From positions 124,001 to 188,000 of the forward strand of contig CALXRL010000039.1 in assembly GCA_944390735.1 (NCBI GenBank): DNA of 64,000 nt, read 5' to 3'. This document shows positions 45,828 to 54,075 of this stretch, one piece after another. The position numbers and the translations under genes were made by a program. The DNA is from an uncultured Victivallales bacterium. GTDB taxonomy: Bacteria; Verrucomicrobiota; Lentisphaeria; Victivallales; UBA1829. The notes beneath the pieces are model-generated. The model was not told where the DNA came from, did not search any database, and saw only the letters and a program-made list of their open reading frames with translations. How positions within the stretch are numbered: the stretch's first letter is position 1; every line of letters starts with the position of its first letter.

Positions 45828-46868
45828 ATGAAACAATATACGGCGAAAGAACTTGCGGAACTGGTCAATGGAGTGGTCAGCGGCGAGGAAGGCAGAACCA
45901 TCAGCGGAGTGAACTCCCTGAAGATGGCGGCGGATACCGACGTCTCGTTTCTGAGCACCATCAAATACCGGAAACAGCTGGAGGAGAGCAAGGCGGCGAT
46001 TGTCCTGGTCGAAGAGGGCATGAAGCTCGAACCCACGGCCGCCCGCACCCTGATCTTCTGTGAGAATCCCGACAAGGCGTTCACGAAGATCTGCGCGCTG
46101 TTCGCCCCGGAACCGATCGTCTACGAACCGCGCATCTGCCCCGGCGCCTACATTGATCCCACGGCGAAAATTGCCGAAGGCGTTTACATTGGTCCGAACG
46201 CGGTGGTCATGCCCCACGCGGAAATCGGAAAGGGCACGGTCATCGGCGGCGGCGCCTATGTGGGACACTTTGTGAAAATCGGGGAGAACTGCATGATCAA
46301 CGCCAATGTTTCGATCATGCACCGGTGCATCATCGGCAACAAGGTCATCATTCACTCCGGGACGGTCATCGGAGCGGACGGCTTCGGCTACACGCCGACC
46401 TTCCGCGGACTGGTCAAGGTGCCGCAGAACGGAATCGTGCAGATCGACAACGACGTCGAAATCGGAGCGAACAGCACCATCGACCGCGCCAGATTCGGCA
46501 GGACCTGGATCAAAAAAGGAGTCAAGATCGACAATCTGGTGCATGTGGCGCACAATGTCATTGTGGGAGAATCCTCGGTGCTGATCGGACAGTGCGGAAT
46601 CGCGGGAAGCGCGGAACTCGGACGCGGCGTCATCATTGCGGCGCAGGCGGGGGTCAACGGGCACATCACGCTGGGCGACGGATCCCGGGTGGCGGGAGCC
46701 TCCGCGGTTCAGAAGAGTCTTCCTCCGGGAGTCTCGGTCTTCGGCACGCCGGCGGAAACGGATACGGAATTCTTCGAGCGCCACACTCTTCCCCGCAAAG
46801 TGAGACGGCTCGTCGACCGGATCACCAAACTGGAAGAGGAACTTGCCGCGCTGAAACAGAAACAATAA
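45828..46868 (+). CDS. lpxD: UDP-3-O-acylglucosamine N-acyltransferase LpxD
   Basis: A 346-residue protein. The N-terminal uridine-binding domain (about 1-100) precedes a left-handed beta-helix of hexapeptide repeats (about 105-300) with GVYIGPNAVV, SGTVIGADGFGYTP and VHVAHNVIVGE; the His of VAHNV is the catalytic base position. A C-terminal helix (VRRLVDRITKLEEELAALKQ) matches the LpxD trimer tail. The enzyme adds the N-linked acyl chain in lipid A synthesis. GGAAGGAG precedes ATG 45828. lpxA and fabZ are not in the window. Confidence 0.95.
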   Translation: MKQYTAKELAELVNGVVSGEEGRTISGVNSLKMAADTDVSFLSTIKYRKQLEESKAAIVLVEEGMKLEPTAARTLIFCENPDKAFTKICALFAPEPIVYEPRICPGAYIDPTAKIAEGVYIGPNAVVMPHAEIGKGTVIGGGAYVGHFVKIGENCMINANVSIMHRCIIGNKVIIHSGTVIGADGFGYTPTFRGLVKVPQNGIVQIDNDVEIGANSTIDRARFGRTWIKKGVKIDNLVHVAHNVIVGESSVLIGQCGIAGSAELGRGVIIAAQAGVNGHITLGDGSRVAGASAVQKSLPPGVSVFGTPAETDTEFFERHTLPRKVRRLVDRITKLEEELAALKQKQ

Positions 46869-46875
46869 CCGGACA

Positions 46876-46921
46876 ATCCATCGCCGGAACGGGACAGGGC
46901 TGTCGCCGTTTTCCGGCGGAT
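46876..46921 (+). terminator. Hairpin between lpxD and the YkgJ-like gene
   Basis: CCATCGCCGGAA (46876-46887) pairs with TTCCGGCGGATGG (46909-46921) with one bulge. No U-run follows. It may attenuate or mark a processing site; the next ribosome site begins immediately after it. Confidence 0.4.
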
Positions 46922-46936
46922 GGAAGAGAAGCCCAT

Positions 46937-47272
46937 ATGGATCTTTCCCGTTTTCAATGCCGCCGCTGCGGAGCCTGCTGCCGGTGGGAAGGCGCGGTCC
47001 GGGTCTCCCCCGCGGAGATCGAAAAAATCGCGGAGTATCTTCACATCGACGTCCGGGAGTTCATCAACCGCCATACGGTTCTGACTCCCGACCGCCGCTC
47101 GCTCTCCCTTCCGGAAAAAGCCGACGGCAGCTGCGTCTATTACGACGACGTCCGGAAGGCCTGCGTCATTCAGCCGGTCAAACCGCGCCAGTGCTCCGCC
47201 TTTCCGTTCGAATGGAACTTCCCGGGATGGGAGGAGCTCTGCGAAGGAGGCCGGGAACTCCGCAAAAAATGA
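46937..47272 (+). CDS. YkgJ-family cysteine cluster protein
   Basis: A 111-residue protein. It starts FQCRRCGACCRW, followed by CVYYDD, ACVIQPVKPRQCSAFP and FEWNFPGWEELC. This Cys pattern is that of YkgJ/UPF0153 proteins, which bind zinc or an iron-sulfur cluster and whose role is unknown. GGAAGAGAAG lies before ATG 46937. It starts 16 bases after the hairpin that follows lpxD and ends about 140 bases before the SDR gene, which has its own promoter. Confidence 0.82.
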   Translation: MDLSRFQCRRCGACCRWEGAVRVSPAEIEKIAEYLHIDVREFINRHTVLTPDRRSLSLPEKADGSCVYYDDVRKACVIQPVKPRQCSAFPFEWNFPGWEELCEGGRELRKK

Positions 47273-47334
47273 GCGACGGATCCTCCGCCGGACCCGAGAA
47301 AGCGGAATACCGCCGTTTTTTCCGCATTTTTGAA

Positions 47335-47363
47335 TTGCCAAATGCCCTACGGGAGAGTATATT
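47335..47363 (+). promoter_or_regulatory. Promoter of the UxuB-like SDR/his run
   Basis: TTGCCA (47335-47340), a 17-base spacer and TATATT (47358-47363), 50 bases before ATG 47413. Confidence 0.55.
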
Positions 47364-47412
47364 ACAGGATCATTGGGATTTTGAAAAACAAATGGAACAT
47401 CAGGAGGCTCAA

Positions 47413-48264
47413 ATGTCGGCGAAACTGGATCTGAATGGAAAAGTTGCCGTAGTCACCGGAGGCGGAGGAATTCTCTGCAGCTGCATGGCGAAGGCTCTGG
47501 CGGAATGCGGTGCGAAAGTGGCGGTTCTCGACCTGAAACAGGAAAGCGCGGAAAAAGTGGCTGCGGAAATCCGCGAAAAGGGCGGAAACGCTTTGGGAAT
47601 CGCCGCCAATGTGCTGGATGTGGAAAGCCTTCGCGCCGCGGAAAAGCAGATCCGGGAAACATTCGGCACCTGCGACATTCTCATCAACGGAGCGGGAGGA
47701 AACCATCCGAAAGGAACGACGTCCTCGGAGAAACTCACCCTCTCCGACATCACGAATCCGGTGGAAGGGAAAATCACCTTTTTCGATCTGGACCCGGCGG
47801 GGATCGGTTTTGTGTTCAATCTGAACTTTCTCGGGACGCTTCTTCCGTCGCAGGTGTTCTGCCGCGAGATGGCGCTGAAGGGCGGCGGAATCGTCATCAA
47901 CATCTCTTCGATGAACGCCTTCAAGCCGCTGACCAAGATTCCGGCGTACAGCGCGGCGAAGGCGGCGATCAGCAACTTCACCCAGTGGCTTGCGACGCAC
48001 ATGTCGGGCGTGAACATCCGAGTGAACGCCATCGCGCCGGGCTTCTTTCTGACCAATCAGAACCGGACGCTTCTCACGAATCCGGACGGTTCGCTGACGG
48101 CGCGCGGCAACACGATCATCGCCCACACGCCGATGGGCCGCTTCGGCACGCCGGAGGATCTGATCGGCACCCTGCTCTGGCTGGTTGACAACGACGCTTC
48201 CGGTTTTGTCAACGGGACCGTGATTCCGGTTGATGGCGGATTCTCCGCATTCTCGGGGGTATGA
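47413..48264 (+). CDS. SDR resembling D-mannonate oxidoreductase (fructuronate reductase, YjmF/UxuB-like)
   Basis: A 283-residue SDR. It has VVTGGGGILCSCMAKAL at the nucleotide site, INGAGGNHPKGTT, ISSMNAFKPL and YSAAKAA. The NGAGGNHP segment, the long insert after it and the C-terminal GTVIPVDGGFSAFSGV are typical of the SDR-type D-mannonate oxidoreductases of glucuronate catabolism. CAGGAGG precedes ATG 47413. Its stop overlaps the hisH start (ATGA), an odd pairing of a uronate enzyme with histidine synthesis. The mannonate assignment is by resemblance only. Confidence 0.8.
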   Translation: MSAKLDLNGKVAVVTGGGGILCSCMAKALAECGAKVAVLDLKQESAEKVAAEIREKGGNALGIAANVLDVESLRAAEKQIRETFGTCDILINGAGGNHPKGTTSSEKLTLSDITNPVEGKITFFDLDPAGIGFVFNLNFLGTLLPSQVFCREMALKGGGIVINISSMNAFKPLTKIPAYSAAKAAISNFTQWLATHMSGVNIRVNAIAPGFFLTNQNRTLLTNPDGSLTARGNTIIAHTPMGRFGTPEDLIGTLLWLVDNDASGFVNGTVIPVDGGFSAFSGV

Positions 48265-48899
48265 TGCCGTTCATTGCGCTGATCGATTACGGGATGGGGA
48301 ACCTGCTGAGCGTCTCGAAAGCGCTGGAAAAAGCGGGAGCGGAGGTTCGCATGGTCTCCTCGCCCTCGGAAGCGGAAGGCTGCGGAGGCGTGGTTCTTCC
48401 CGGGGTGGGAAATTTCGGCGACGGAATGCGGAATCTCCGGGAACACGGACTGGTGGATTTTGTCCGGGAATCGGTGGCGTCCGGCCGGCCCTTTTTGGGC
48501 ATCTGCCTGGGAATGCAGATGCTTCTGGACAGCAGCGAGGAGGCGCCCGGCGTAAAAGGTCTCGGCATTTTCCGCGGCTGCGTCCGGCAGTTTCCGCTGG
48601 ACCGCGGCGAAAAGGTGCCGCACATGGGCTGGAATCAGATCGAACACGACGGAACCAATCCGTTCCTGCGGGGGGTTCCGAGCTCCTCGCATGTGTATTT
48701 TGTGCATTCCTATTATGCCGATCCGGAGGATCCCTCGGTGGTGGCGGCGACCTGCGACTACATGTTCCCCTTTGCCGCGGCCCTGGGACGGGGCAACGTC
48801 TTCGCCTCGCAGTTTCATCCGGAAAAAAGCCAGAAACGGGGCATGGCGATTCTGGAAAATTTTGTAAACGCATGCAACAAGAATGGAGAGAGGAAGTAA
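48261..48899 (+). CDS. hisH: Imidazole glycerol phosphate synthase glutaminase subunit HisH
   Basis: A 212-residue class I glutamine amidotransferase. It has ALIDYGMGNLLSV, LPGVGNFGDGM, the nucleophile elbow LGICLGMQ (Cys) and FHPEKSQ (His, Glu). HisH supplies ammonia to HisF for making IGP and AICAR. The first ATG overlaps the SDR stop. hisA follows, sharing one base (TAATG). hisF does not occur in the window. Confidence 0.95.
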   Translation: MMPFIALIDYGMGNLLSVSKALEKAGAEVRMVSSPSEAEGCGGVVLPGVGNFGDGMRNLREHGLVDFVRESVASGRPFLGICLGMQMLLDSSEEAPGVKGLGIFRGCVRQFPLDRGEKVPHMGWNQIEHDGTNPFLRGVPSSSHVYFVHSYYADPEDPSVVAATCDYMFPFAAALGRGNVFASQFHPEKSQKRGMAILENFVNACNKNGERK

Positions 48900-49630
48900 T
48901 GCTTATTATTCCTGCAATCGATATCCGCGGCGGAAAATGTGTCCGTCTGTTTCAGGGAGACTACGCTCAGGAAACCGTTTACGGAGAGGATCCCGCCGCG
49001 CAGGCGGTCCGCTGGGAAAACGAGGGGGCGCCGATTCTCCATCTTGTCGATCTGGACGGAGCGAAGGCGGGACATCCCGTGAACGTGGATGCGATCCGGA
49101 AGATCTGCGAAAGCGTCAAGATTCCCTGTGAACTCGGCGGGGGGGTCCGCACCATGGAAGATGCGAAAAAGCTCTTTGACGCGGGCATCTACCGGATCAT
49201 CCTCGGAACAGTTGCGTGTGAGAATCCCCGTCTGGCGAAGGATTTCGTCTCGGCGTTCACAGCGGAGCGCGTGGTGGTGGGAGTCGATGCGCGGGCGGGC
49301 AATGTGGCGGTGAACGGCTGGCTTGAAAACAGCGGAGTCGACGCCTATGAACTGATTATGACTCTGCAGGAGATGGGCGTTTCCCGCTTCATCTACACCG
49401 ATATCGCAACCGACGGCGCGCTCTCCGGGCCGAATCTGGATGCGATTGCCGCGGTCTGTTCGCGCATTCCGCACAGCAGCGTGATTGCATCGGGGGGGAT
49501 CTCCTCGCCGCGCGACATCACGGCGCTGAAGGAGCTGCGCAAGAAAAATCTGGAGGGAGCCATTGTCGGCAAGGCGCTCTACGACGGCAAAACCACCTAT
49601 GCGGAACTGGAAGGGGCGGCAAATGACTGA
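48899..49630 (+). CDS. hisA: Phosphoribosylformimino-5-aminoimidazole carboxamide ribotide isomerase HisA
   Basis: A 243-residue TIM barrel. LIIPAIDIRGGKCVRL holds the catalytic Asp; HLVDLDGAK, ELGGGVRTMED, YTDIATDGALSGPN (second Asp) and ASGGISS form the phosphate-binding half-barrels. It catalyses the Amadori isomerisation step of histidine synthesis. The start at 48899 shares its A with the hisH stop; GAGAGGAAG lies upstream. The stop overlaps the acyltransferase start by 8 bases. Confidence 0.95.
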   Translation: MLIIPAIDIRGGKCVRLFQGDYAQETVYGEDPAAQAVRWENEGAPILHLVDLDGAKAGHPVNVDAIRKICESVKIPCELGGGVRTMEDAKKLFDAGIYRIILGTVACENPRLAKDFVSAFTAERVVVGVDARAGNVAVNGWLENSGVDAYELIMTLQEMGVSRFIYTDIATDGALSGPNLDAIAAVCSRIPHSSVIASGGISSPRDITALKELRKKNLEGAIVGKALYDGKTTYAELEGAAND

Positions 49631-50438
49631 ACCTGCCGTATACAATCCCTTCCCCGGCGACAGCTATGATACGCCGGCGCACGTCCGGGGAAGTCTGATC
49701 GACACCCTTCTTCTGCATACCCGAGCCTCGTTTTATCTGCGCAATTTCTATGTCTTCTACCGTTCCGGAAGCGCCTGCCGCAAAGGGTATTTTCCCCGGA
49801 ATCAGCAGACGCGCAACTCGTATGAAAACATTCTCATCACGGAAAGCTGCGGAGGAAAATTTCATCTGCGGGGATTGAACAATCTTTCCCGGTTCGAAGG
49901 GCCGGCGGTTCTGATCGGCAATCACATGAGTCTGCTGGAAACGGCGGTGATGCATGCGTTTGTCCGGCCGAGACGCGACTTCTGCTTTGTCATCAAGGAG
50001 CAGCTGTTTCAGGTGCCGTACTTCGGAGACATCATGCGGACGCTGGGGTGCATCGGAGTCGGAAGAAAAAATCCGCGCGATGATTTCCGCGCCGTCATCG
50101 AGGAAGGGAAAAAGACGCTGGAAGGCGGCAAATCCATTGTGATTTTTCCGCAGGCGTCGCGTTCGGCGGTCTTTTCTCCCGCCCATTTCAACACGATCGG
50201 CGTAAAGCTGGCGAAGGCGGCCGGCGTGCCGATTATTCCGACCGCGCTGAAAACCGATTTTCTCGGAAACGGAAAACTCTGCAAGGATCTCGGTCCGATT
50301 CATCGCGACAAGGAGATCTATTTTGAATTCGGGGAGCCGATTATGAAAGTCGAGGGCTCCGGAAAACAGGAACAGCAGCAGGTCATCGACTTCATCATCA
50401 GCCGTCTGAAAGCCTGGGGCGGGGAAATCCGGGAATAG
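49623..50438 (+). CDS. PlsC-like 1-acyl-glycerol-3-phosphate acyltransferase with altered motifs
   Basis: A 271-residue protein of the lysophospholipid acyltransferase fold. The HX4D motif appears as GNHMSLLE, with Glu instead of Asp. FPEGTRS appears as FPQASRS. LGCIGVGRKN and PIIPTALKT follow at the expected places. No clear membrane segment is present beyond weak hydrophobic stretches. The start at 49623 overlaps hisA by 8 bases, with GGAAGGGG upstream. The changed motif positions may reflect a different acceptor or a subfamily trait; PlsC activity itself is inference. Confidence 0.78.
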   Translation: MTEPAVYNPFPGDSYDTPAHVRGSLIDTLLLHTRASFYLRNFYVFYRSGSACRKGYFPRNQQTRNSYENILITESCGGKFHLRGLNNLSRFEGPAVLIGNHMSLLETAVMHAFVRPRRDFCFVIKEQLFQVPYFGDIMRTLGCIGVGRKNPRDDFRAVIEEGKKTLEGGKSIVIFPQASRSAVFSPAHFNTIGVKLAKAAGVPIIPTALKTDFLGNGKLCKDLGPIHRDKEIYFEFGEPIMKVEGSGKQEQQQVIDFIISRLKAWGGEIRE

Positions 50439-50451
50439 GAAGGATCGCAGC

Positions 50452-51537
50452 ATGAAACAGGAAACCGTCATTGTGGAACTCTCCGACCGCTCCTATCCCA
50501 TCCGGATCGGAAGCGGAGGACGGAATCATCCGGAGTATTTCGCATCCGCGGTCAAGGACCGGCACTGTCTGCTGGTTACGGATTCGAACGTGTTTCCCCT
50601 GTATGCGGAGACAATTGTCGGGACCGTATTGAACGCGGGCGCTTCCGCCGTGGATTCCTACACATTTCCCGCGGGAGAGGAATCCAAACACCTCGGCACG
50701 ATTCTGGAGATCTGCCGGAAAGCGGCGCAGGCGGGACTCGACCGCAAATCGGTCATTCTCGCACTCGGAGGCGGAGTCGTCGGAGACATGGCGGGCTTTT
50801 CCGCGGCCGTCTACATGCGGGGCATCGACTTTCTCCAGATCCCGACCACGCTTCTTGCCATGGTGGACTCCTCCGTCGGAGGGAAAACGGGAGTGGATCT
50901 TCCGGAAGGGAAGAATCTGGTGGGCGCGTTCCATCAGCCGAAAGCGGTCCTGATCGACACCGATTTTCTGAAGACGCTGCCGCGCCGCCAGAATCTCTGC
51001 GGACTGGCGGAAATCGTCAAGACCGCCGCCATCCTCGATGCGGACTTCTTCGCCAGAATGGAAGCGAATGTCGACCGGATCAACCGCATGGATCCCGCCT
51101 TCACGGCGGATATGGTGAAGCGCTGCTGTGAACTGAAAGCCTCGGTTGTCGCCAGAGACGAACGGGAAGGCTCGCTGCGCGCCATTCTGAATTACGGTCA
51201 CACCTACGGCCATGCGATTGAAAGCGCAAGCGGCTTCACCATGCTGCATGGAGAAGCGGTCGCCGTCGGCATGCGCATGGCGGCGGAGCTGGCGGTTCAT
51301 CTCGGCGTCATGCGCCGCGCGGATGCCGACCGGCAGGCGGCGCTGCTCCGGGAGCTCGATCTGGCAGGAGACATCTCCTATGATCCGGAAACGGTCTTTG
51401 CCGCCCTCTTCAAAGATAAAAAAACACTGGGCGGCACCCTGCGCTTCGTCTTTACTCCGGAAACAGGAAGAGCGGAAATCCGCAAGGTGGAAAGCGCCGA
51501 TGCGAAAGCCATCCTGGAGCGCGGCGGGAATGCTTGA
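50452..51537 (+). CDS. aroB: 3-dehydroquinate synthase AroB
   Basis: A 361-residue protein. Diagnostic segments are LALGGGVVGDMAGF (NAD site), TTLLAMVDSSVGGKTGVD, PEGKNLVGAFHQP, and the zinc ligands in RAILNYGHTYGHAIE and MLHGEAVAVGMRM. It is the second step of the shikimate pathway. GGAAGGATC precedes the ATG 13 bases after the acyltransferase stop. The 3' end overlaps dprA by 8 bases. Confidence 0.95.
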   Translation: MKQETVIVELSDRSYPIRIGSGGRNHPEYFASAVKDRHCLLVTDSNVFPLYAETIVGTVLNAGASAVDSYTFPAGEESKHLGTILEICRKAAQAGLDRKSVILALGGGVVGDMAGFSAAVYMRGIDFLQIPTTLLAMVDSSVGGKTGVDLPEGKNLVGAFHQPKAVLIDTDFLKTLPRRQNLCGLAEIVKTAAILDADFFARMEANVDRINRMDPAFTADMVKRCCELKASVVARDEREGSLRAILNYGHTYGHAIESASGFTMLHGEAVAVGMRMAAELAVHLGVMRRADADRQAALLRELDLAGDISYDPETVFAALFKDKKTLGGTLRFVFTPETGRAEIRKVESADAKAILERGGNA

Positions 51538-52666
51538 CCATGATGCGTACATTCTTCTGAACCTGATTCCCGGCATCGGACCGGCACGCGCGGCATCCCT
51601 GGTCTCGTTCTTCGGCTCCGCGTCGGAAATTTTTGAACACAAGGCCGGGGAACTGACCGCGGTCCGGGGCATCAGCGGCGAGCTGGCAAACCGGATCGCG
51701 GCGGAAGCGGAATCCAGCCTTCTGGACGAGGAACTCGACCGGATCGCACTCGGCGGAGTCAAAGTCTACACCCGCGCGGACGAGGATTATCCCGAAGCGC
51801 TCCGGGAACTGGAGGACGCCCCGCTCTGTCTCTATCTCTGCGGCACGCTTCCGGAAGAGCAGGAAAAGCAGTCGATCGCGATTGTCGGCTCCCGCCGGGC
51901 GACCGTTTACGGACTGCGGATGGCTCAGCATATTGCGGAATCCGCGGCCTATTCCGGCTGGACCGTCGTCTCCGGCCTCGCGTACGGGATCGACGCCGCC
52001 GCCCATAAGGCCACCATGAACGCGGGCGGAAAAACCATCGCCGTCCTCGGCGGCGGACTCATGAAGATTCAGCCGCAGGAACATCTGCCGATGGCGCGCG
52101 ACATCATCGCAAAAGGCGGAGCAATTCTTACCGAATTTCCCATGACCTTCTCTCCCACGCGCCATTCGTTTCCCATGCGCAACCGCATTATTTCGGCGCT
52201 CTCGCGGGGGACCATCGTGATCGAAGCGGGACTGCACAGCGGAGCCCTGATCACGGCGGCCGCGGCGCTGGAACAGGGAAAAAACGTCTTCGCGGTCCCG
52301 GGGAACGCGGATTCCGAAATGTCCAGCGGATGCAACAATCTGATCAAATCCGGAGAGGCCACCCTCATTACCACATTCGAGGATGTGCTCGAAACCATGG
52401 ATTTCCTCCCCGGATTCGAACCGAAGGATCTCTTCTCCGCCAGAGAGAAATCCGCGGAGGAGAGCGGATTCCAGGAGGCCGTCGACGCGGCCCTCCCGGA
52501 AAGCGACCGGAAAATTCTCGATTTTCTCAAGCTCGGAGAGGCCGGATTCGACAGCATCTCCGCGGAGACGGGAATCGCGGCCGGGGAACTCTCCCGGAAA
52601 CTCGTCGCGCTGGAAATCTCCCACAAGATCCGGCGCACCGCCAACGGCTATGCCAGACTTCGTTAA
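51530..52666 (+). CDS. dprA: DNA-processing protein DprA
   Basis: A 378-residue protein. An N-terminal HhH/SAM-like part (IPGIGPARAASLVSFFG) precedes a Rossmann-like DNA-binding core with AIVGSRRATVYG, VSGLAYGIDAAAH, FPMRNRIISALS and AVPGNADSEMSSGCN. A winged-helix end follows (SDRKILDFLKLGEAGFD). DprA loads RecA on incoming single-stranded DNA in natural transformation. The ATG at 51530 overlaps the aroB stop region by 8 bases. No other competence gene is nearby; the window's pseudopilin gene is not of competence type by context. Confidence 0.93.
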   Translation: MLDHDAYILLNLIPGIGPARAASLVSFFGSASEIFEHKAGELTAVRGISGELANRIAAEAESSLLDEELDRIALGGVKVYTRADEDYPEALRELEDAPLCLYLCGTLPEEQEKQSIAIVGSRRATVYGLRMAQHIAESAAYSGWTVVSGLAYGIDAAAHKATMNAGGKTIAVLGGGLMKIQPQEHLPMARDIIAKGGAILTEFPMTFSPTRHSFPMRNRIISALSRGTIVIEAGLHSGALITAAAALEQGKNVFAVPGNADSEMSSGCNNLIKSGEATLITTFEDVLETMDFLPGFEPKDLFSAREKSAEESGFQEAVDAALPESDRKILDFLKLGEAGFDSISAETGIAAGELSRKLVALEISHKIRRTANGYARLR

Positions 52667-52686
52667 CTCAAAGGAGCTGAAAACGC

Positions 52687-53397
52687 ATGAAACTTTCCAT
52701 CATCATTCCGGTTTACAACGAGGAAAACTACATCGACGCAGTCATCGAACGGGTCCGGGCGGTCTCCTTCCCTCCGGAAATCACCCTGGAACTCATCGCC
52801 GTGGATGACTGTTCCAGCGACCATACCCCGGAAAAACTGAAACGCTGGGAGGAACAAGGCATCGTCAAAGTTCTCCGCCACACGAAAAACGGCGGCAAGG
52901 GCGCCGCTCTGCATACCGGATTCCAGGCGGCAACCGGCGACATCGTCGTCGTACAGGATTCCGATTTCGAATACAATCCGAACGAACTTCCGAAACTCCT
53001 GGCCCCCATCCTCGACGGACGGGCCGATGTGGTCTTCGGCGCCCGTGCCAGCTTCGTCGGCAGCGAATGCCATCGCGTCATGTACTACTGGCACTCGGTC
53101 GTCAACCGCTTTCTCACGACCTTCTGCAACATGCTCGCCGATCTGACCCTTCACGACATGGAGTGCTGCTACAAAATGTTCAAGCGCGAACTCCTCGACA
53201 AAATCACCCTCCGGGAAAAACGCTTCGGTTTCGAGCCGGAGGTCACAATCAAGCTCGCCCGTCTGAGATGCCGCATGTACGAGGTCACCGTCTCCTACTC
53301 CGGCAGAACCTATCAGGAGGGAAAGAAAATCAACTGGAAGGACGGCGTTTCCGCGCTCCGCTGCATCCTCAAGTACGGACTGCTCCGCTGGAATTGA
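52687..53397 (+). CDS. Glycosyltransferase family 2 (dolichyl-phosphate mannose synthase-like)
   Basis: A 236-residue soluble GT2. It has SIIIPVYNEENYID, IAVDDCSSDHT, GKGAALHTGFQAATGD, VVQDSDFEYNP (the DxD position) and LHDMECCYKMF. It resembles polyprenyl-phosphate sugar transferases that charge a lipid carrier at the membrane face. AAAGGAG precedes the ATG, 20 bases after dprA. Its stop directly abuts the stop of the convergent SGNH gene with no spacer. Confidence 0.87.
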   Translation: MKLSIIIPVYNEENYIDAVIERVRAVSFPPEITLELIAVDDCSSDHTPEKLKRWEEQGIVKVLRHTKNGGKGAALHTGFQAATGDIVVVQDSDFEYNPNELPKLLAPILDGRADVVFGARASFVGSECHRVMYYWHSVVNRFLTTFCNMLADLTLHDMECCYKMFKRELLDKITLREKRFGFEPEVTIKLARLRCRMYEVTVSYSGRTYQEGKKINWKDGVSALRCILKYGLLRWN

Positions 53398-54039
53398 TTA
53401 CCACAGCGGAACGGTCTGTTCCAGCACATGCGCCATGGCGATATAGCCGTCGAAGGTCAGGTGCGTTCCATCCGGACGGGCATACGGCTTCGCCAGCTCT
53501 CCGTTTTCATCGCGAACCGCCGCGTGATAATCAAGATATCCGGCAAACCGGGATTCCGCAAGTTTCCGGATTTCAGCATTCAGATCCACAATCTTCTCCT
53601 GAAAACGGAAGCGGTTCCAGGCATCCGGATTGCGCAACGGAAGAATGCTGCCCAGATAAACACGGCTTCCCCGCTCGGCAATCAGCTCCGCCACCCGGCT
53701 GATTTTCGCAAGAATCTTCCCGAATTCCCACTCGATTCCGTTGATGCCGATCATCATGACCACCTGCTCCGGATGATACGGAAACAGATCATCCTCCAGC
53801 CGGAAATAGAGTCCGTTGACATTATCCCCGCCGATTCCCCGGTTCAGAAACGAAGCGCCGGGAAAAAACTCCTGAAGCGGAAACGCGTTCGTGATCGAAT
53901 CCCCGTAGAACACGGTTTTCACCGGCTTCGGCGGCAGCTTCCGGTACTCCAGAATCTCCAGATAGCGCGGATAGGTGTTCAGAAACGAATAGATCTCTTC
54001 CTTGTCTTTTGCGGTAAACAGCTCATTGACCGGCAGCAT
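53398..54039 (-). CDS. SGNH/GDSL-family hydrolase
   Basis: A 213-residue protein. The blocks are FYGDSITN (nucleophile Ser), NRGIGGDNV (Gly), MMIGINGIEW (Asn) and DGTHLTFDGY (Asp-His). All four SGNH residues are visible. No signal peptide is seen. Such enzymes are esterases, for example acetyl esterases on sugars. AAGGAG lies 9 bases before ATG 54039; a TTG directly after AAGGAG is less likely. It is the last gene of a short leftward group. Confidence 0.85.
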   Translation of the reverse strand: MLPVNELFTAKDKEEIYSFLNTYPRYLEILEYRKLPPKPVKTVFYGDSITNAFPLQEFFPGASFLNRGIGGDNVNGLYFRLEDDLFPYHPEQVVMMIGINGIEWEFGKILAKISRVAELIAERGSRVYLGSILPLRNPDAWNRFRFQEKIVDLNAEIRKLAESRFAGYLDYHAAVRDENGELAKPYARPDGTHLTFDGYIAMAHVLEQTVPLW

Positions 54040-54075
54040 GGCATTCAACTCCTTCTTTTCCGGAATGGTTTTTCT

